A DNA stretch of 64,000 nt from the NCBI RefSeq assembly GCF_012922555.1, contig NZ_WIPK01000001.1:62001-126000 (forward strand). Reading direction: 5' to 3'. Of the stretch, positions 34,093 to 43,012 are shown in pieces. The notes under the pieces are model-generated. The model had not been told where the DNA came from and searched no databases. It was given only the letters and a program-made list of their open reading frames with translations. Positions within the stretch are counted from its first letter, which is position 1. Every line of letters begins with the position of its first letter. A program made the translations under genes and the position numbers. This stretch comes from Paraclostridium dentum. Its GTDB lineage: Bacteria; Bacillota; Clostridia; Peptostreptococcales; Peptostreptococcaceae.

Positions 34093-34566
34093 ATGAACAA
34101 TGAAAATAAATATAGCATAGATAATATATCAAAAAACTTAATTGAGAATTATGGGGCAGAAGAAATTACACTAGAGGATTTTTTTAATATGGATGAAAAC
34201 AATGAAGAATATAGTTTTGAAGATATTTCAAAAATTTACAAAATAGATAATGAGGGTGTTATTGAAAAACTATTAAGTGAAGAAGAAAAATCACAAATAG
34301 AATTGACTATAGAACATCTAAATAATATAGATAATGATGATTCTTCCTATTTAGATAAAATAAGTACTGGACAGTTAATTATCATAGTTCTTGAGAGTAA
34401 AGATAAAGTTAATTTATCAGGATTTATAATGGAGGGAAATGGGCAAGTTTTATTTGACTATTTAACAAGCTTAATTGGAAATGATGTAAAAAAAGAATTT
34501 AACAAATTAGATGAAATTATTGAGGAATTAAAAGAATTTAAGCCATATGGAAAATACTTTAAATAG
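34093..34566 (+). CDS. hypothetical acidic protein
   Basis: Unrecognised protein of 157 residues, strongly acidic (long Asp/Glu/Asn tracts such as DENNEEYSFEDISK) with no signal peptide, membrane segment or cysteine. It looks mostly helical and cytosolic, with a small hydrophobic patch LIIIVLES near 96. It follows the padR gene by 81 bases, with a GGGGA site before ATG 34093. Could be a protein-binding or adaptor protein. Function unknown. Confidence 0.65.
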   Translation: MNNENKYSIDNISKNLIENYGAEEITLEDFFNMDENNEEYSFEDISKIYKIDNEGVIEKLLSEEEKSQIELTIEHLNNIDNDDSSYLDKISTGQLIIIVLESKDKVNLSGFIMEGNGQVLFDYLTSLIGNDVKKEFNKLDEIIEELKEFKPYGKYFK

Positions 34567-34609
34567 AGATAAAAAAGAGTATAGTTAAGCCATTAATTGT
34601 ATTAGTGAT

Positions 34610-34689
34610 AAGTGCGTTATAGTTATTGAAGAAACACTTAAAGACTGAACTTCAAGTCTTTGTGTGAATGAAATAACTATAACGTACTT
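34610..34689. repeat. long nested inverted repeat between convergent genes
   Basis: Outer 18-bp stem AAGTGCGTTATAGTTATT (34610-34627) pairing with 34672-34689 with one G-U pair. Inside is a second hairpin AAAGACT/AGTCTTT (34640-34646, 34655-34661) flanked by ACAC/GTGT with a two-base bulge. The layout (long AT-rich outer stem, AAAG../..CTTT inner stem) recalls the elements at 13114, 22448 and 45147, but the conserved AACGTTTYGTC loop is absent. No T-run follows. It may be a divergent relative or a bidirectional terminator-like fold. Confidence 0.6.
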
Positions 34690-34703
34690 GTCTAAAGTAA
34701 AAT

Positions 34704-35240
34704 TTAATCTATGTACAACCCCATAGCTATAGTATTGTAATAAACACCATTTACACATATATCTTTCTTCAATAGTCCTTCTTTTTCAAATCCAAACTTT
34801 TCGTAAAGTTTTACTCCTCTAATATTATCTTCTCTAACTAAAAGGTTGATTTTCTTTGTTATTTTATTAGATTTGGCCCAGTCGATAAGATAAGCCATAA
34901 TCTCACTTCCAAGACCTATACCCCAATATTTTTTTCGAATACTTATTCCTAAGGTTCCGTTATGCTTCATTCTTTCCTTTTGAACAGAAGTAATAGAAGC
35001 TATTCCAACGATTTCATTTTCTATAATAATTAGTACATTTTTAGAATTATCCATACTATTTATTCTTTCAATATAATCTTGCTCTGCCTCTACGCTCATT
35101 GAAAATTCATTTTTACCAAAGGTTATAAAATCACTTTCACCACCTATTATATTTAGGTAGTCTATCATTGTTTGGGCATCTTCTTTTATTGGTGATCTTA
35201 AAATTGCAGTTTTACCATTTTTTAATTTAATTTCTTTCAT
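34704..35240 (-). CDS. GNAT-family N-acetyltransferase
   Basis: 178 residues, cytosolic. The acetyl-CoA site is seen in ISIRKKYWGIGLGSEIMAYLIDWAK near 108 (Q/RxxGxG/A type, here KYWGIGLG), followed by NLLVREDNIRGVKLYEKFGFEKEG near 135. It resembles RimJ/RimL or speG-type acetyltransferases in its IERINSMDNSKNVLIIIEN region, but the acceptor cannot be told. AAGGAGG precedes the start. Monocistronic. Confidence 0.85.
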   Translation of the reverse strand: MKEIKLKNGKTAILRSPIKEDAQTMIDYLNIIGGESDFITFGKNEFSMSVEAEQDYIERINSMDNSKNVLIIIENEIVGIASITSVQKERMKHNGTLGISIRKKYWGIGLGSEIMAYLIDWAKSNKITKKINLLVREDNIRGVKLYEKFGFEKEGLLKKDICVNGVYYNTIAMGLYID

Positions 35241-35349
35241 ATAAAACCTCCTTTTAATTCAAAGATTAATAAACCTTATTTAAATAAATATGATTCTTTG
35301 TAAAACTTATGAATCCTTTTTTACGATTAAAGAAATTATATAATAGTTT

Positions 35350-35388
35350 TGTAACATTAGTGTAAAAATTGGATGATAATATATAATA
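35350..35388 (+). promoter_or_regulatory. promoter with TGTAACA direct repeat, candidate autoregulatory site
   Basis: TGTAACA (35350) and TGTAAAA (35361) form an 11-bp-period direct repeat, followed by GATAAT (35375-35380) and TATAAT (35383-35388). OmpR-type regulators bind head-to-tail repeats of this period overlapping the -35. The same repeat lies before three other envelope genes in the window. Confidence 0.55.
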
Positions 35389-35424
35389 TATTTATAAATC
35401 TTAAATACGAATGGACGTGAAAAG

Positions 35425-36072
35425 ATGAATATATTAGTTGCGGATGATGAATTAAGTATGCTAAAAATTATAGAAGCTTATTTAAGAAAAGAAGGATTTA
35501 ATGTTTTTACTGCTAGCAATGGAGAAGAAGCTTTAGATGTATTCTATAAAAATAAAATTGATTTAGCTATACTGGATTGGATGATGCCTAAAATAGATGG
35601 AATAGAAGTTTGCAAGGAGATAAAAGAAAGCAGTAATATCAAGGTGATGATGTTAACAGCAAAGAGTCAGAGTGATGATGAGGTAGATGCTCTCAATTTT
35701 GGAGCTGATGACTATGTTAGAAAGCCATTTGATCCTAGAATTTTAATAATAAGGGCCAAAAAACTTATGGGGTATAGTGATATAGTTACAATTAAAAATT
35801 TAAAAATAGATTTTAAATTTACAAAAGCATTTAAAGATAATGTGGATATAGGACTTACAAAAACAGAGTTTGAGTTATTAAAATGCTTTATAAACAACAA
35901 AGGTGTAATACTTTCAAGAGAAAAATTACTTGATTTGGTTTGGGGTATGGATTACTTTGGTGATTTTAGAACAGTAGATACTCATATAAGAAGGTTAAGA
36001 ACAAAAATAGGGGAGAATTTTATAGTTACACATAGAGGATTAGGATATAGCTTGGAGGAACATAATGACTAA
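35425..36072 (+). CDS. OmpR/PhoB-family response regulator
   Basis: 215 residues. Receiver domain (1-115) with acidic DD at 7-8, phosphorylated Asp51 in LAILDWMMPKIDG, and Lys near 102 in VRKPF. C-terminal winged helix (about 125-215) with LTKTEFELLKCFINNKG and TVDTHIRRLRTKIGE. It overlaps the histidine kinase gene by eight bases. The upstream TGTAACA repeat suggests it controls its own operon and nearby cell-wall genes. Confidence 0.93.
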   Translation: MNILVADDELSMLKIIEAYLRKEGFNVFTASNGEEALDVFYKNKIDLAILDWMMPKIDGIEVCKEIKESSNIKVMMLTAKSQSDDEVDALNFGADDYVRKPFDPRILIIRAKKLMGYSDIVTIKNLKIDFKFTKAFKDNVDIGLTKTEFELLKCFINNKGVILSREKLLDLVWGMDYFGDFRTVDTHIRRLRTKIGENFIVTHRGLGYSLEEHND

Positions 36073-37438
36073 ACTTAATAAAAAACTAGCTATTAGTATA
36101 TCTTTAGTTGTAGTAATTGTATCTATAATATCACTAACTATAAATAATATTTTTATTCATAAGTATTATTTACATGAAAAGAAGAAAATTATAAATACTG
36201 TTGGAGATGAAATCGAAAAATTAAGCTCAGGTACTATTATTAAAGACATAGACAATATAGAGGGAAAATATGGAATAAATATAATCTATACTCACTTAGA
36301 TACGGAAAATGGAATAAACGAAGGTGATATAACTGAAGGATTGATAAAAGAGTTTGAAAAGAAAGATATAAAACTTAAGAAATTTTGGATTTCTCATTAC
36401 TTAATTGATGATATGAAGGAAAAGAGTGTTAATAAAATATATAATCAGGGAAATCTAAAATACAGTTTATTAGTAAAGTTTATATTGAAAGATAATTATA
36501 TATTTGCAATATCAATGCCTATAGAACATTCTCAAGAAACTATTTCTATAATAAATAAATTTAATTTAATACTTAATAGTTTTTCGGTGTTAATAGTAAT
36601 ATTATTGACATTTATTTTATCTAAAAAGATAATTGATCCACTTGAAAAAATAAAACTACTATCTAAAGATATAGCAAAGTTAAACTTCAGAACCGAAAAA
36701 ATAAAAACAAATGATGAAATAGAAGAATTAGCGGATAGTGTTAATCAAATGAGCGTAAGTTTACAAAAAGCACAAAATGAATTAAATAAAAGAAATGAAA
36801 ATTTAAAAATATTCATAGGTGGAGCATCGCATGAGCTAAAAACACCTATAGCACTTATAAAAGCTTATGCTATGGGAATTCAAGATGGAATAGATGATGG
36901 AACTTATTTAGATACAATAATAGAAGAAAGTGAAAAGATGAATGATATAATAAACAACTTAATTTATCTTTCAAAATATGAAAAAAGAGAAGTCAAAATA
37001 AATTCATTTGACTTGAAAGAAATATTATTGTCAATTATAGATGAATATAAATTGATTATAAATGAAAATAATGTAGAGGTTAATTTAAATATAGATGAAA
37101 ATGAATTCATGATTGAGGGGGATATAGAAGGAATAAAAATTGTTCTAAGAAATTTAATAAGTAATTCTATAAAATATACTATTGATGATAAGATATACAT
37201 ATCTTTAATAAGAAAAGAAAAAGTATATATATCTGTATCTAATAAGGCTAATGGAATAATAGAATCTGAATTAGATAATATATGGAAGCCATTTTACGTA
37301 TTAGAAAAATCAAGAAATAGACAATTATCTGGAACAGGATTAGGACTTAGCTTAGTAAAGGAAATTTTAGATGCACAAAAATTAACATACGGAACAAAAT
37401 TAAAAAATGATTATATAGAATTTTTTATAGAGTTCTAA
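36065..37438 (+). CDS. sensor histidine kinase
   Basis: 457 residues, partner of the preceding regulator. TM1 (about 8-30), an extracytoplasmic domain of about 130 residues, TM2 (about 172-193), HAMP (to about 245), then the H-box GGASHELKTPIALIKAYAMG with the phosphorylated His near 258, N-box RNLISNSIKYT near 362 and GTGLGLSLVKE near 421. Similar layout to VanS-like and wall-stress kinases. The ligand is unknown. GGAGG lies before ATG 36065. Confidence 0.93.
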   Translation: MTKLNKKLAISISLVVVIVSIISLTINNIFIHKYYLHEKKKIINTVGDEIEKLSSGTIIKDIDNIEGKYGINIIYTHLDTENGINEGDITEGLIKEFEKKDIKLKKFWISHYLIDDMKEKSVNKIYNQGNLKYSLLVKFILKDNYIFAISMPIEHSQETISIINKFNLILNSFSVLIVILLTFILSKKIIDPLEKIKLLSKDIAKLNFRTEKIKTNDEIEELADSVNQMSVSLQKAQNELNKRNENLKIFIGGASHELKTPIALIKAYAMGIQDGIDDGTYLDTIIEESEKMNDIINNLIYLSKYEKREVKINSFDLKEILLSIIDEYKLIINENNVEVNLNIDENEFMIEGDIEGIKIVLRNLISNSIKYTIDDKIYISLIRKEKVYISVSNKANGIIESELDNIWKPFYVLEKSRNRQLSGTGLGLSLVKEILDAQKLTYGTKLKNDYIEFFIEF

Positions 37439-37452
37439 ATAAAAGTAACATT

Positions 37453-37484
37453 AAGGAGGCTAAATTTATATAGCCTCTTTTTTT
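37453..37484 (+). terminator. Rho-independent terminator after the kinase gene
   Basis: 7-bp stem GAGGCTA (37455-37461) pairing with TAGCCTC (37471-37477), then seven T. Confidence 0.88.
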
Positions 37485-37509
37485 ATGCTTAAGCAAACTT
37501 TTTCGTTTT

Positions 37510-37541
37510 GTAACATTCATGAAACAAACTTTTTTTATAAT
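37510..37541 (+). promoter_or_regulatory. promoter with TGTAACA-type direct repeat upstream of the glucosaminidase
   Basis: Starting at the G of TTTTGTAACATT (half-site TGTAACA at 37509-37515) and TGAAACA (37520-37526), 11-bp period, followed nine bases later by TATAAT (37536-37541). Same pattern as upstream of the response regulator gene. Confidence 0.55.
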
Positions 37542-37575
37542 AATCACATAACAAATACATAAGGAGTGTGACATT

Positions 37576-38466
37576 ATGAAAAATAAAGGTTTTTTGGCCA
37601 TTATAGTTGTCTTAATAGGTTTAATTTATATAATGATAAGTTTTTATTCTTTAAAAGATATAAATAAAGAAGATATAGATGTTTCAAAATTTATAAATAT
37701 AGCAGATGAAATTAGTGATAATAAAGCTCAAATTAACTGGAAGTATGTGGCGGCTATAATTGGAGTTATGGAAAAGAATGATTTAAATAATGTTAAAGAA
37801 GAAGAAATGAAAAAAGTATCTAAATTATTTTTAAATGATAATAATGAAGCAAAAGTTTTAAATAGTGTTGATGAGGTTACAAGCAAACTTAAATTTAATA
37901 AGATTGAAAAAAATCTAACACATAGCTATATAAATCAACTTAGTGATTTTGGAGTAATGCCACAAAGGTTGAGTAAAAATAGTGATTACACAAAATTTAT
38001 AAATTCAATAAAAGATTATGCAATACAAAACTATGAAAGATACAAAGTTTTACCATCTATAACTATAGCACAAGCAATATTAGAATCAGGATGGGGTCAG
38101 TCAAGATTAGCTAAGGATTATAATAACTTATTTGGAATAAAAGCAGACGTAAATTGGAAAGGGGAGTATGTAACTTTAGAAACTAGAGAATTCAAAAGCA
38201 ACACTGTAAATGGAAAGTTTAGAAAATATAAAGATGCAGGACAATCAATTGATGACCATGCAAAGTTTTTATATGAAAATAAGAGATACCAAAACAACGG
38301 GGTATTTAGTTCTAAGACATATATATATCAGGCAAAAGCTCTACAAAATGCAGGTTATAGCACGGATACAAATGAAAAAGGCCAAAAGGTTTATGCAAAC
38401 AGATTAATCGAAATAATAAAGCAATATAATTTACAGCTTATAGATAATGAAGTTCAGAGCAAATAA
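37576..38466 (+). CDS. membrane-anchored endo-beta-N-acetylglucosaminidase (peptidoglycan hydrolase)
   Basis: 296 residues. A single N-terminal membrane segment (about 5-26) acts as signal anchor, then a helical stalk of about 120 residues, then a glucosaminidase domain (PF01832, about 155-290): SITIAQAILESGWGQSRLA with the catalytic Glu, NNLFGIKADVNWKGE, FRKYKDAGQSIDDHAKFL and YQAKALQNAGYSTD. It should cut peptidoglycan glycan strands. AAGGAG precedes ATG 37576. It has its own promoter with the TGTAACA repeat and is probably controlled by the adjacent two-component system. Confidence 0.88.
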   Translation: MKNKGFLAIIVVLIGLIYIMISFYSLKDINKEDIDVSKFINIADEISDNKAQINWKYVAAIIGVMEKNDLNNVKEEEMKKVSKLFLNDNNEAKVLNSVDEVTSKLKFNKIEKNLTHSYINQLSDFGVMPQRLSKNSDYTKFINSIKDYAIQNYERYKVLPSITIAQAILESGWGQSRLAKDYNNLFGIKADVNWKGEYVTLETREFKSNTVNGKFRKYKDAGQSIDDHAKFLYENKRYQNNGVFSSKTYIYQAKALQNAGYSTDTNEKGQKVYANRLIEIIKQYNLQLIDNEVQSK

Positions 38467-38469
38467 AAC

Positions 38470-38490
38470 TGTAACATACGTGTAACAAAA
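38470..38490 (+). promoter_or_regulatory. TGTAACA direct repeat upstream of the glycosidase-like lipoprotein
   Basis: TGTAACA at 38470 and again at 38481, an exact 11-bp-period repeat and the best copy in the window. It lies very near the gene (RBS at 38508-38515), so the transcript would start close by or the site could act on read-through from the gene before. Confidence 0.55.
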
Positions 38491-38520
38491 ATAAACTAAA
38501 ATGACTTTGAGGTGATAAAG

Positions 38521-40833
38521 ATGAATAAAAAAATATCGTTATTGTTAAGCTTTGTACTTATAGGAACAAGCTTAGCAGGGTGTAGTAACGGGCTTACTAA
38601 AAGTGATGAAGATATATCAGCTAAGGTAGAAAAAGTTAATAACTTAGATTTTAAATATGACGTTAATCCTAAAAACTTTCAAGTATCTGTAGATGTTGAT
38701 GGGAAAAAGGAAATTATATCAGAACCTATGAAAGAGAGATCTGTTACTAACTTAAAAAAGAAAGATAATGAAATTTCGTGGACCTATCCAGATGAACATA
38801 TTAATGTAGACATAAAAAAGAAAGATAACTATTTAGATGTAGATATCAAATCAACATCTAAAGAAGCTAACACTTTTACTTGGCCAAGCGTTAGTGGTGA
38901 AAGTTATGTACTTCCTATAAATGAAGGAAAGTTTATACCAAGCAATGATAAGTACTGGAAAGAGTATTTAAATGAGCAAATATTTAATACTATAGAGAGT
39001 TTTTCTATGCAATTTTTCTCAGTAAATAAAAGTAACTTTGCAGCCACTTATATAATGAAAAATAAATATAATGATGAAATAAAATTTGATACAAAAAATA
39101 ATATAAAGTTTGATTTTACTCATGAATATCCAAGTATAAACAAAAATAAAGATTATGGATTTAGAGTATATATAACAGATAAAAATGTAAATGATGTAGC
39201 TAAAAATTATAAGAATTTTGTAATTGAAAACGGAGAATTTAAAACATTAGCACAAAAAGCAAAGGAAAACAAAAACATAGAAAAGTTATATGGAGCACCA
39301 CAGATTTACTTCTGGGATAAATCTATAATTACTGTTGATGATATTAAGTGGAACTTATTAAGACAAAACATGGATGAAGAATTCATAAACTGGATGAAAG
39401 AGCTTTTAAATACAAAAGTAGAAGATGGAAAAGAAGTGTCAAATGTTTTAGATGCTGTAAAAAATCAAGACTATGTAGATAAGTACCAAAAACAAACTAT
39501 AGTAAGAGGATTCAATTCAGTTATGATGTTAAAAGAATTTTATAATCCTAATGTATTTAAAGATTTAAATAAAGAAACTGAAGATGTTGTAAAAAAGGGA
39601 ATAAACAATTTAAATAGAAATGAATTAATTTTATTAAATAAAGAGTTATTAAAATCAAAGCTTAAAGATTCAACAACTCCAACAACTTATTGGGCAAGAA
39701 ACAATACAATAGATGTATTAGATGATATGAAAAAATCAGGATTAGATAATGCTTGGATAGGATTTGATGATTTAGAGGCAGGATATGTTTCTCCAGAGTT
39801 TGTAAAAAAAGCTAATGACTATGGATATTTAGTTGGACCTTATGATTCATACCATTCAATTCATAAGCCAGGTGAGGAAAAATGGAGTACAGCTAAGTTT
39901 GATGATAAATCACTATATGATAATGCAACAGTAGAAGATAAAGATGGAAAAAAATTAGAAGGGTTCCAAGGAACAGGCAGAAAACTAAATCCTACATTGG
40001 CTATGCCTAGTGTAAAATCAAGAGTAAATAAGATACTTAATGAGGGATATAAATTTAACTCATGGTTTATAGATTGTGATGCAACTGGAGAAATCTATGA
40101 TGATTATTCTAAAAATCACATTACAACACAAGAACAAGATTTAAATGCAAGATTAAAAAGAATGAGTTATATAAGAGATGATAAAAATATGGTTGTAGGA
40201 TCAGAAGGCGGAAATGATTTTGCGAGTACGACTATAGCATTTGCACATGGACTTGAGACACCTGCTTTTTCATGGGTAGATCCAGACATGAATAAAAATA
40301 AAGATAGTGAGTATTATGTAGGTAAATATTATTCACCTACAGGGGGAGTTCCAGAAGTATTTGCAAAACAAGTTCCTGTTAAAGATTTATATAAAAAAAT
40401 ATTTATAGATTCAGCATATTCACTTCCTCTATTTAGACTAGTTTATAATGATTCAGTTGTAACTTCTGATCATTGGCTATGGGGTAGTTTCAAAATACAA
40501 GGTGAAGTTGAAAATAGAATGATGAAAGAAGTTTTATATAATACAGCTCCTATGTATCATATAGATAAGAGTGAATGGGAAAAACATAAAAAAGAGATTC
40601 TAAACCATGATAAAGTTTGGTCAGAGTTTGATAAAAAAGCTATAAATAAACCTATGACTGACTTCGAATTTTTAAGTAGTGACAGATTAGTACAAACTAC
40701 TTGCTATGGAGATGATTTGAGAGTTGTAGCAAACTTCTCTAATAAAGACTTTAAATACAAAAACGACATTGTAAGATCAAATTCTCTTATTATATATGAT
40801 AAGGGAGAAAAAACTGTTTATAGTCCCAAATAA
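38521..40833 (+). CDS. putative glycoside hydrolase lipoprotein (GH101-like TIM barrel)
   Basis: 770-residue exported protein. ATG 38521 is chosen for GAGGTGAT just upstream; the signal ends in SLAGC (lipobox). An N-terminal beta-sandwich region (about 25-250) precedes a TIM-barrel-like core: LDNAWIGFDDLEAGYVS near 404, FNSWFIDCDATGEIYDDYS with Asp518 and Asp520, VVGSEGGNDFAS with Glu562, and SDHWLWGSFK near 655. The Asp/Glu pair resembles the nucleophile and acid/base of GH101-type endo-glycosidases, but similarity is judged by eye. It could act on surface or host glycans. Neighbour of the glucosaminidase and probably in the same regulon. Confidence 0.6.
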   Translation: MNKKISLLLSFVLIGTSLAGCSNGLTKSDEDISAKVEKVNNLDFKYDVNPKNFQVSVDVDGKKEIISEPMKERSVTNLKKKDNEISWTYPDEHINVDIKKKDNYLDVDIKSTSKEANTFTWPSVSGESYVLPINEGKFIPSNDKYWKEYLNEQIFNTIESFSMQFFSVNKSNFAATYIMKNKYNDEIKFDTKNNIKFDFTHEYPSINKNKDYGFRVYITDKNVNDVAKNYKNFVIENGEFKTLAQKAKENKNIEKLYGAPQIYFWDKSIITVDDIKWNLLRQNMDEEFINWMKELLNTKVEDGKEVSNVLDAVKNQDYVDKYQKQTIVRGFNSVMMLKEFYNPNVFKDLNKETEDVVKKGINNLNRNELILLNKELLKSKLKDSTTPTTYWARNNTIDVLDDMKKSGLDNAWIGFDDLEAGYVSPEFVKKANDYGYLVGPYDSYHSIHKPGEEKWSTAKFDDKSLYDNATVEDKDGKKLEGFQGTGRKLNPTLAMPSVKSRVNKILNEGYKFNSWFIDCDATGEIYDDYSKNHITTQEQDLNARLKRMSYIRDDKNMVVGSEGGNDFASTTIAFAHGLETPAFSWVDPDMNKNKDSEYYVGKYYSPTGGVPEVFAKQVPVKDLYKKIFIDSAYSLPLFRLVYNDSVVTSDHWLWGSFKIQGEVENRMMKEVLYNTAPMYHIDKSEWEKHKKEILNHDKVWSEFDKKAINKPMTDFEFLSSDRLVQTTCYGDDLRVVANFSNKDFKYKNDIVRSNSLIIYDKGEKTVYSPK

Positions 40834-40847
40834 ATTTTAAAATAGTT

Positions 40848-40882
40848 AAAGTAGAGTATCTAAATAAGATACTCTACTTTAA
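40848..40882 (+). terminator. hairpin after the glycosidase-like gene, probable terminator
   Basis: 13-bp perfect stem AAAGTAGAGTATC (40848-40860) pairing with GATACTCTACTTT (40868-40880). The T-run is short, so strength is uncertain. Confidence 0.65.
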
Positions 40883-41058
40883 TGTGCTATAATTGTATAG
40901 TATAACTATTAACTGATTATATTGAAAAAAGTGGGGTAAAAATAAATTACAAAATAAATACTTTTAAGTATACCAAAATGTTAAATAATAAATTATACTA
41001 TATTAATGACAAAATAAATAGTAATGACTAATCGTAGATATACTAGGAGGTAAATATA

Positions 41059-41934
41059 GTGAAGCTACAGAAAATGGGCATGAGAACCATAAAAACAGGA
41101 ATAGCTGTAATGCTATGTATCTTATTGGGGCAATTTCTTGTTCAAAAAATTTTTTACTGCGCAATAGCATGTGTAATTTCTGTTCAAGATACAGTTAAAG
41201 GATCTATGAAAGCAGGTCTAAACAGAGTAAAAGGAACAATTGTAGGAGGTATAATAGGATTTTTATTTGCACTTATACAGCCAGGAGAACCTATTTTATG
41301 TGGAATAGGTATAATGCTAACTATCTATGCGTGTAATTTATTAAAAGTGAACTCTGTAGTAGTATCATGTGTAACATTTTTAGCAATACACTTAGGTGTT
41401 GGAACATACAATCCAGCATACTACTCTATACATAGGGTTATAGATACATCAGTGGGGGTAGTTATAGGAGTGGTTACAAACTACTTAATAGCACGACCTA
41501 ATTACTTAGACAAGACTATAAATGAATTTAAAAATATAGAAAAGTCAGCTATACAACTTATAGAGTCAAAAATTGTAAATGAAGAAAACTTAGATATAAA
41601 TATATTCAAAAAGAACATACAACAATTAGATAAGATATATTCAAAATTAACTGATGAGTTAGATTATGGTGGTAAATACGAAGCAGATATAGAAAACTTA
41701 GAAAAATCTATAAGCATATGCAGGGAAATTTATTTCCATATGCAGTCTATAGAGTTATTAGAAAATAAGTTGTATCTAAATAAAGAAAACTTTAATGCAA
41801 TAAAAGAATTGTACAACACAGAGGAAATTTGTTTTGATGTTGAAGAAAATAAGAGTCCTGTATTTAATTACCATTTAAGTAAGATAATAGAAGAAATAAA
41901 AACTCTAAAAGAGTTTAATGAATCTATTGAATAA
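41059..41934 (+). CDS. aromatic acid exporter family (ArAE/FUSC-like) membrane protein
   Basis: 291 residues. Four to five membrane helices in the first 150 residues with the family stretch RTIKTGIAVMLCILLGQ, ACVISVQDTVKGSMKAGLNRVKGTIVGGIIG and VNYLIARPNYLDKT-like sequence near 147, then a cytosolic helical tail of about 140 residues. GTG start 41059 follows TAGGAGG. Related proteins are annotated as exporters of aromatic acids without much proof. Monocistronic. Confidence 0.78.
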   Translation: MKLQKMGMRTIKTGIAVMLCILLGQFLVQKIFYCAIACVISVQDTVKGSMKAGLNRVKGTIVGGIIGFLFALIQPGEPILCGIGIMLTIYACNLLKVNSVVVSCVTFLAIHLGVGTYNPAYYSIHRVIDTSVGVVIGVVTNYLIARPNYLDKTINEFKNIEKSAIQLIESKIVNEENLDINIFKKNIQQLDKIYSKLTDELDYGGKYEADIENLEKSISICREIYFHMQSIELLENKLYLNKENFNAIKELYNTEEICFDVEENKSPVFNYHLSKIIEEIKTLKEFNESIE

Positions 41935-41935
41935 A

Positions 41936-41968
41936 TGTCCTGGGTTAAAATACCGAGGATATTTTTTA
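41936..41968 (+). terminator. Rho-independent terminator after the ArAE-type gene
   Basis: Stem TCCT-G-GGT pairing with ACC-G-AGGA with one central mismatch, followed by ATTTTTT. Confidence 0.7.
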
Positions 41969-42052
41969 CGCTTAAGAAATTTTGTATTATTTATAAAACT
42001 TAGTTAATCATTAATAATTAAAGCATACATAAATAAATAAGGATGTGAACTT

Positions 42053-42976
42053 GTGAAACTTAATAAAAAAATTATTTTGATTTTATTAATAGTAATCATT
42101 TTACCTATATCAGCATTGTACTTATTAATAAAAGATAGCAATGAAAAGCAAAAGGTGGCTAAGGAGCAAATAAAAAGTGAAAAAATTGAAAATCAGAAGA
42201 TTATTAATATAGCTTTATTTGGATTAGATAGAAGAAGTAAAGAAGAAAAAGCTAGAGCCGATTCTATAATGATTGCAAACATAGATTTAGAAAATAAAAC
42301 AGTTAACTTGGTATCTATACTAAGAGATACATTGGTAGAGATAGATGGTCATGGAAAAGAAAAACTAAATCATTCATATGCATATGGAGGGCCTAAACTA
42401 GCACTTGATACTTTAAACTCAAATTTTGATTTGAATTTAAAGAACTATGTAAGTGTAGATTTTTTTAGTTTAGCTAAATTAATTGATTTAGTAGGTGGCG
42501 TAGATATAGAACTCAAAGATTATGAATCAAATCAAATAAATAAAAATTTAGATGAAATTAATAATATAGAAAAATTACCTCATGGAACTGATTACATTGA
42601 GGGAATGGGAACTAAAAATTTAAATGGAAGACAAGCCGTTGCATATTGTAGGATAAGAAAAGAAGGAAATGGAGATTACGAAAGAACTCAAAGACAAAGA
42701 GCTGTTTTAAAGTCTATAATAAATAAATATGAAAGCTTAGATTCTGATAAAAAGTTTGAAGTGAATATGGAAATGATGTCTCAAGTTAGTACAAATATAC
42801 CAGTAAATGATATAAAATACATACAAGAAAAAATACAAAATGAAAAAAATTATAAAATAAATCAATATATGATCCCAGTTGAAGGTAGTTTTGAAACGAA
42901 AACAATTAATGGAATGTGGGTCATTGATGCTAACATGGAAGATAATATAAAACAATTACATAAATATATAAAATAA
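42053..42976 (+). CDS. LytR-CpsA-Psr (LCP) family protein
   Basis: 307 residues. An N-terminal membrane anchor (about 8-27) precedes the extracellular LCP domain: LFGLDRRSKEEKARADSIMIANID with the conserved Asp/Arg, SILRDTLVEIDG near 82, EKLNHSYAYGGPKLALDTL near 102, and NGRQAVAYCRIRKEGNGDYERTQRQRAVL near 192. LCP enzymes attach teichoic acids or other glycopolymers to peptidoglycan. GTG start 42053 follows AAGGATG. Consistent with the surrounding envelope genes. Confidence 0.93.
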   Translation: MKLNKKIILILLIVIILPISALYLLIKDSNEKQKVAKEQIKSEKIENQKIINIALFGLDRRSKEEKARADSIMIANIDLENKTVNLVSILRDTLVEIDGHGKEKLNHSYAYGGPKLALDTLNSNFDLNLKNYVSVDFFSLAKLIDLVGGVDIELKDYESNQINKNLDEINNIEKLPHGTDYIEGMGTKNLNGRQAVAYCRIRKEGNGDYERTQRQRAVLKSIINKYESLDSDKKFEVNMEMMSQVSTNIPVNDIKYIQEKIQNEKNYKINQYMIPVEGSFETKTINGMWVIDANMEDNIKQLHKYIK

Positions 42977-43012
42977 AAAGACGGGTGTCAGTGGGAGCAC
43001 CCGTCTTTTTTA
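42975..43012 (+). terminator. Rho-independent terminator after the LCP gene
   Basis: 13-bp stem AAAAAGACGGGTG pairing with CACCCGTCTTTTT, starting in the stop codon. Confidence 0.92.

Noticed and set aside
37576-40833. Toxin or sporulation-specific island
   Set aside because: The genes are ordinary envelope functions next to their two-component system, with normal base composition.
42975-43012. Repeat relationship between the CACCCGT terminator and the CACCCGT sequence at 54150-54170
   Set aside because: Both are independent terminator stems with a short shared string; the surrounding sequences differ.
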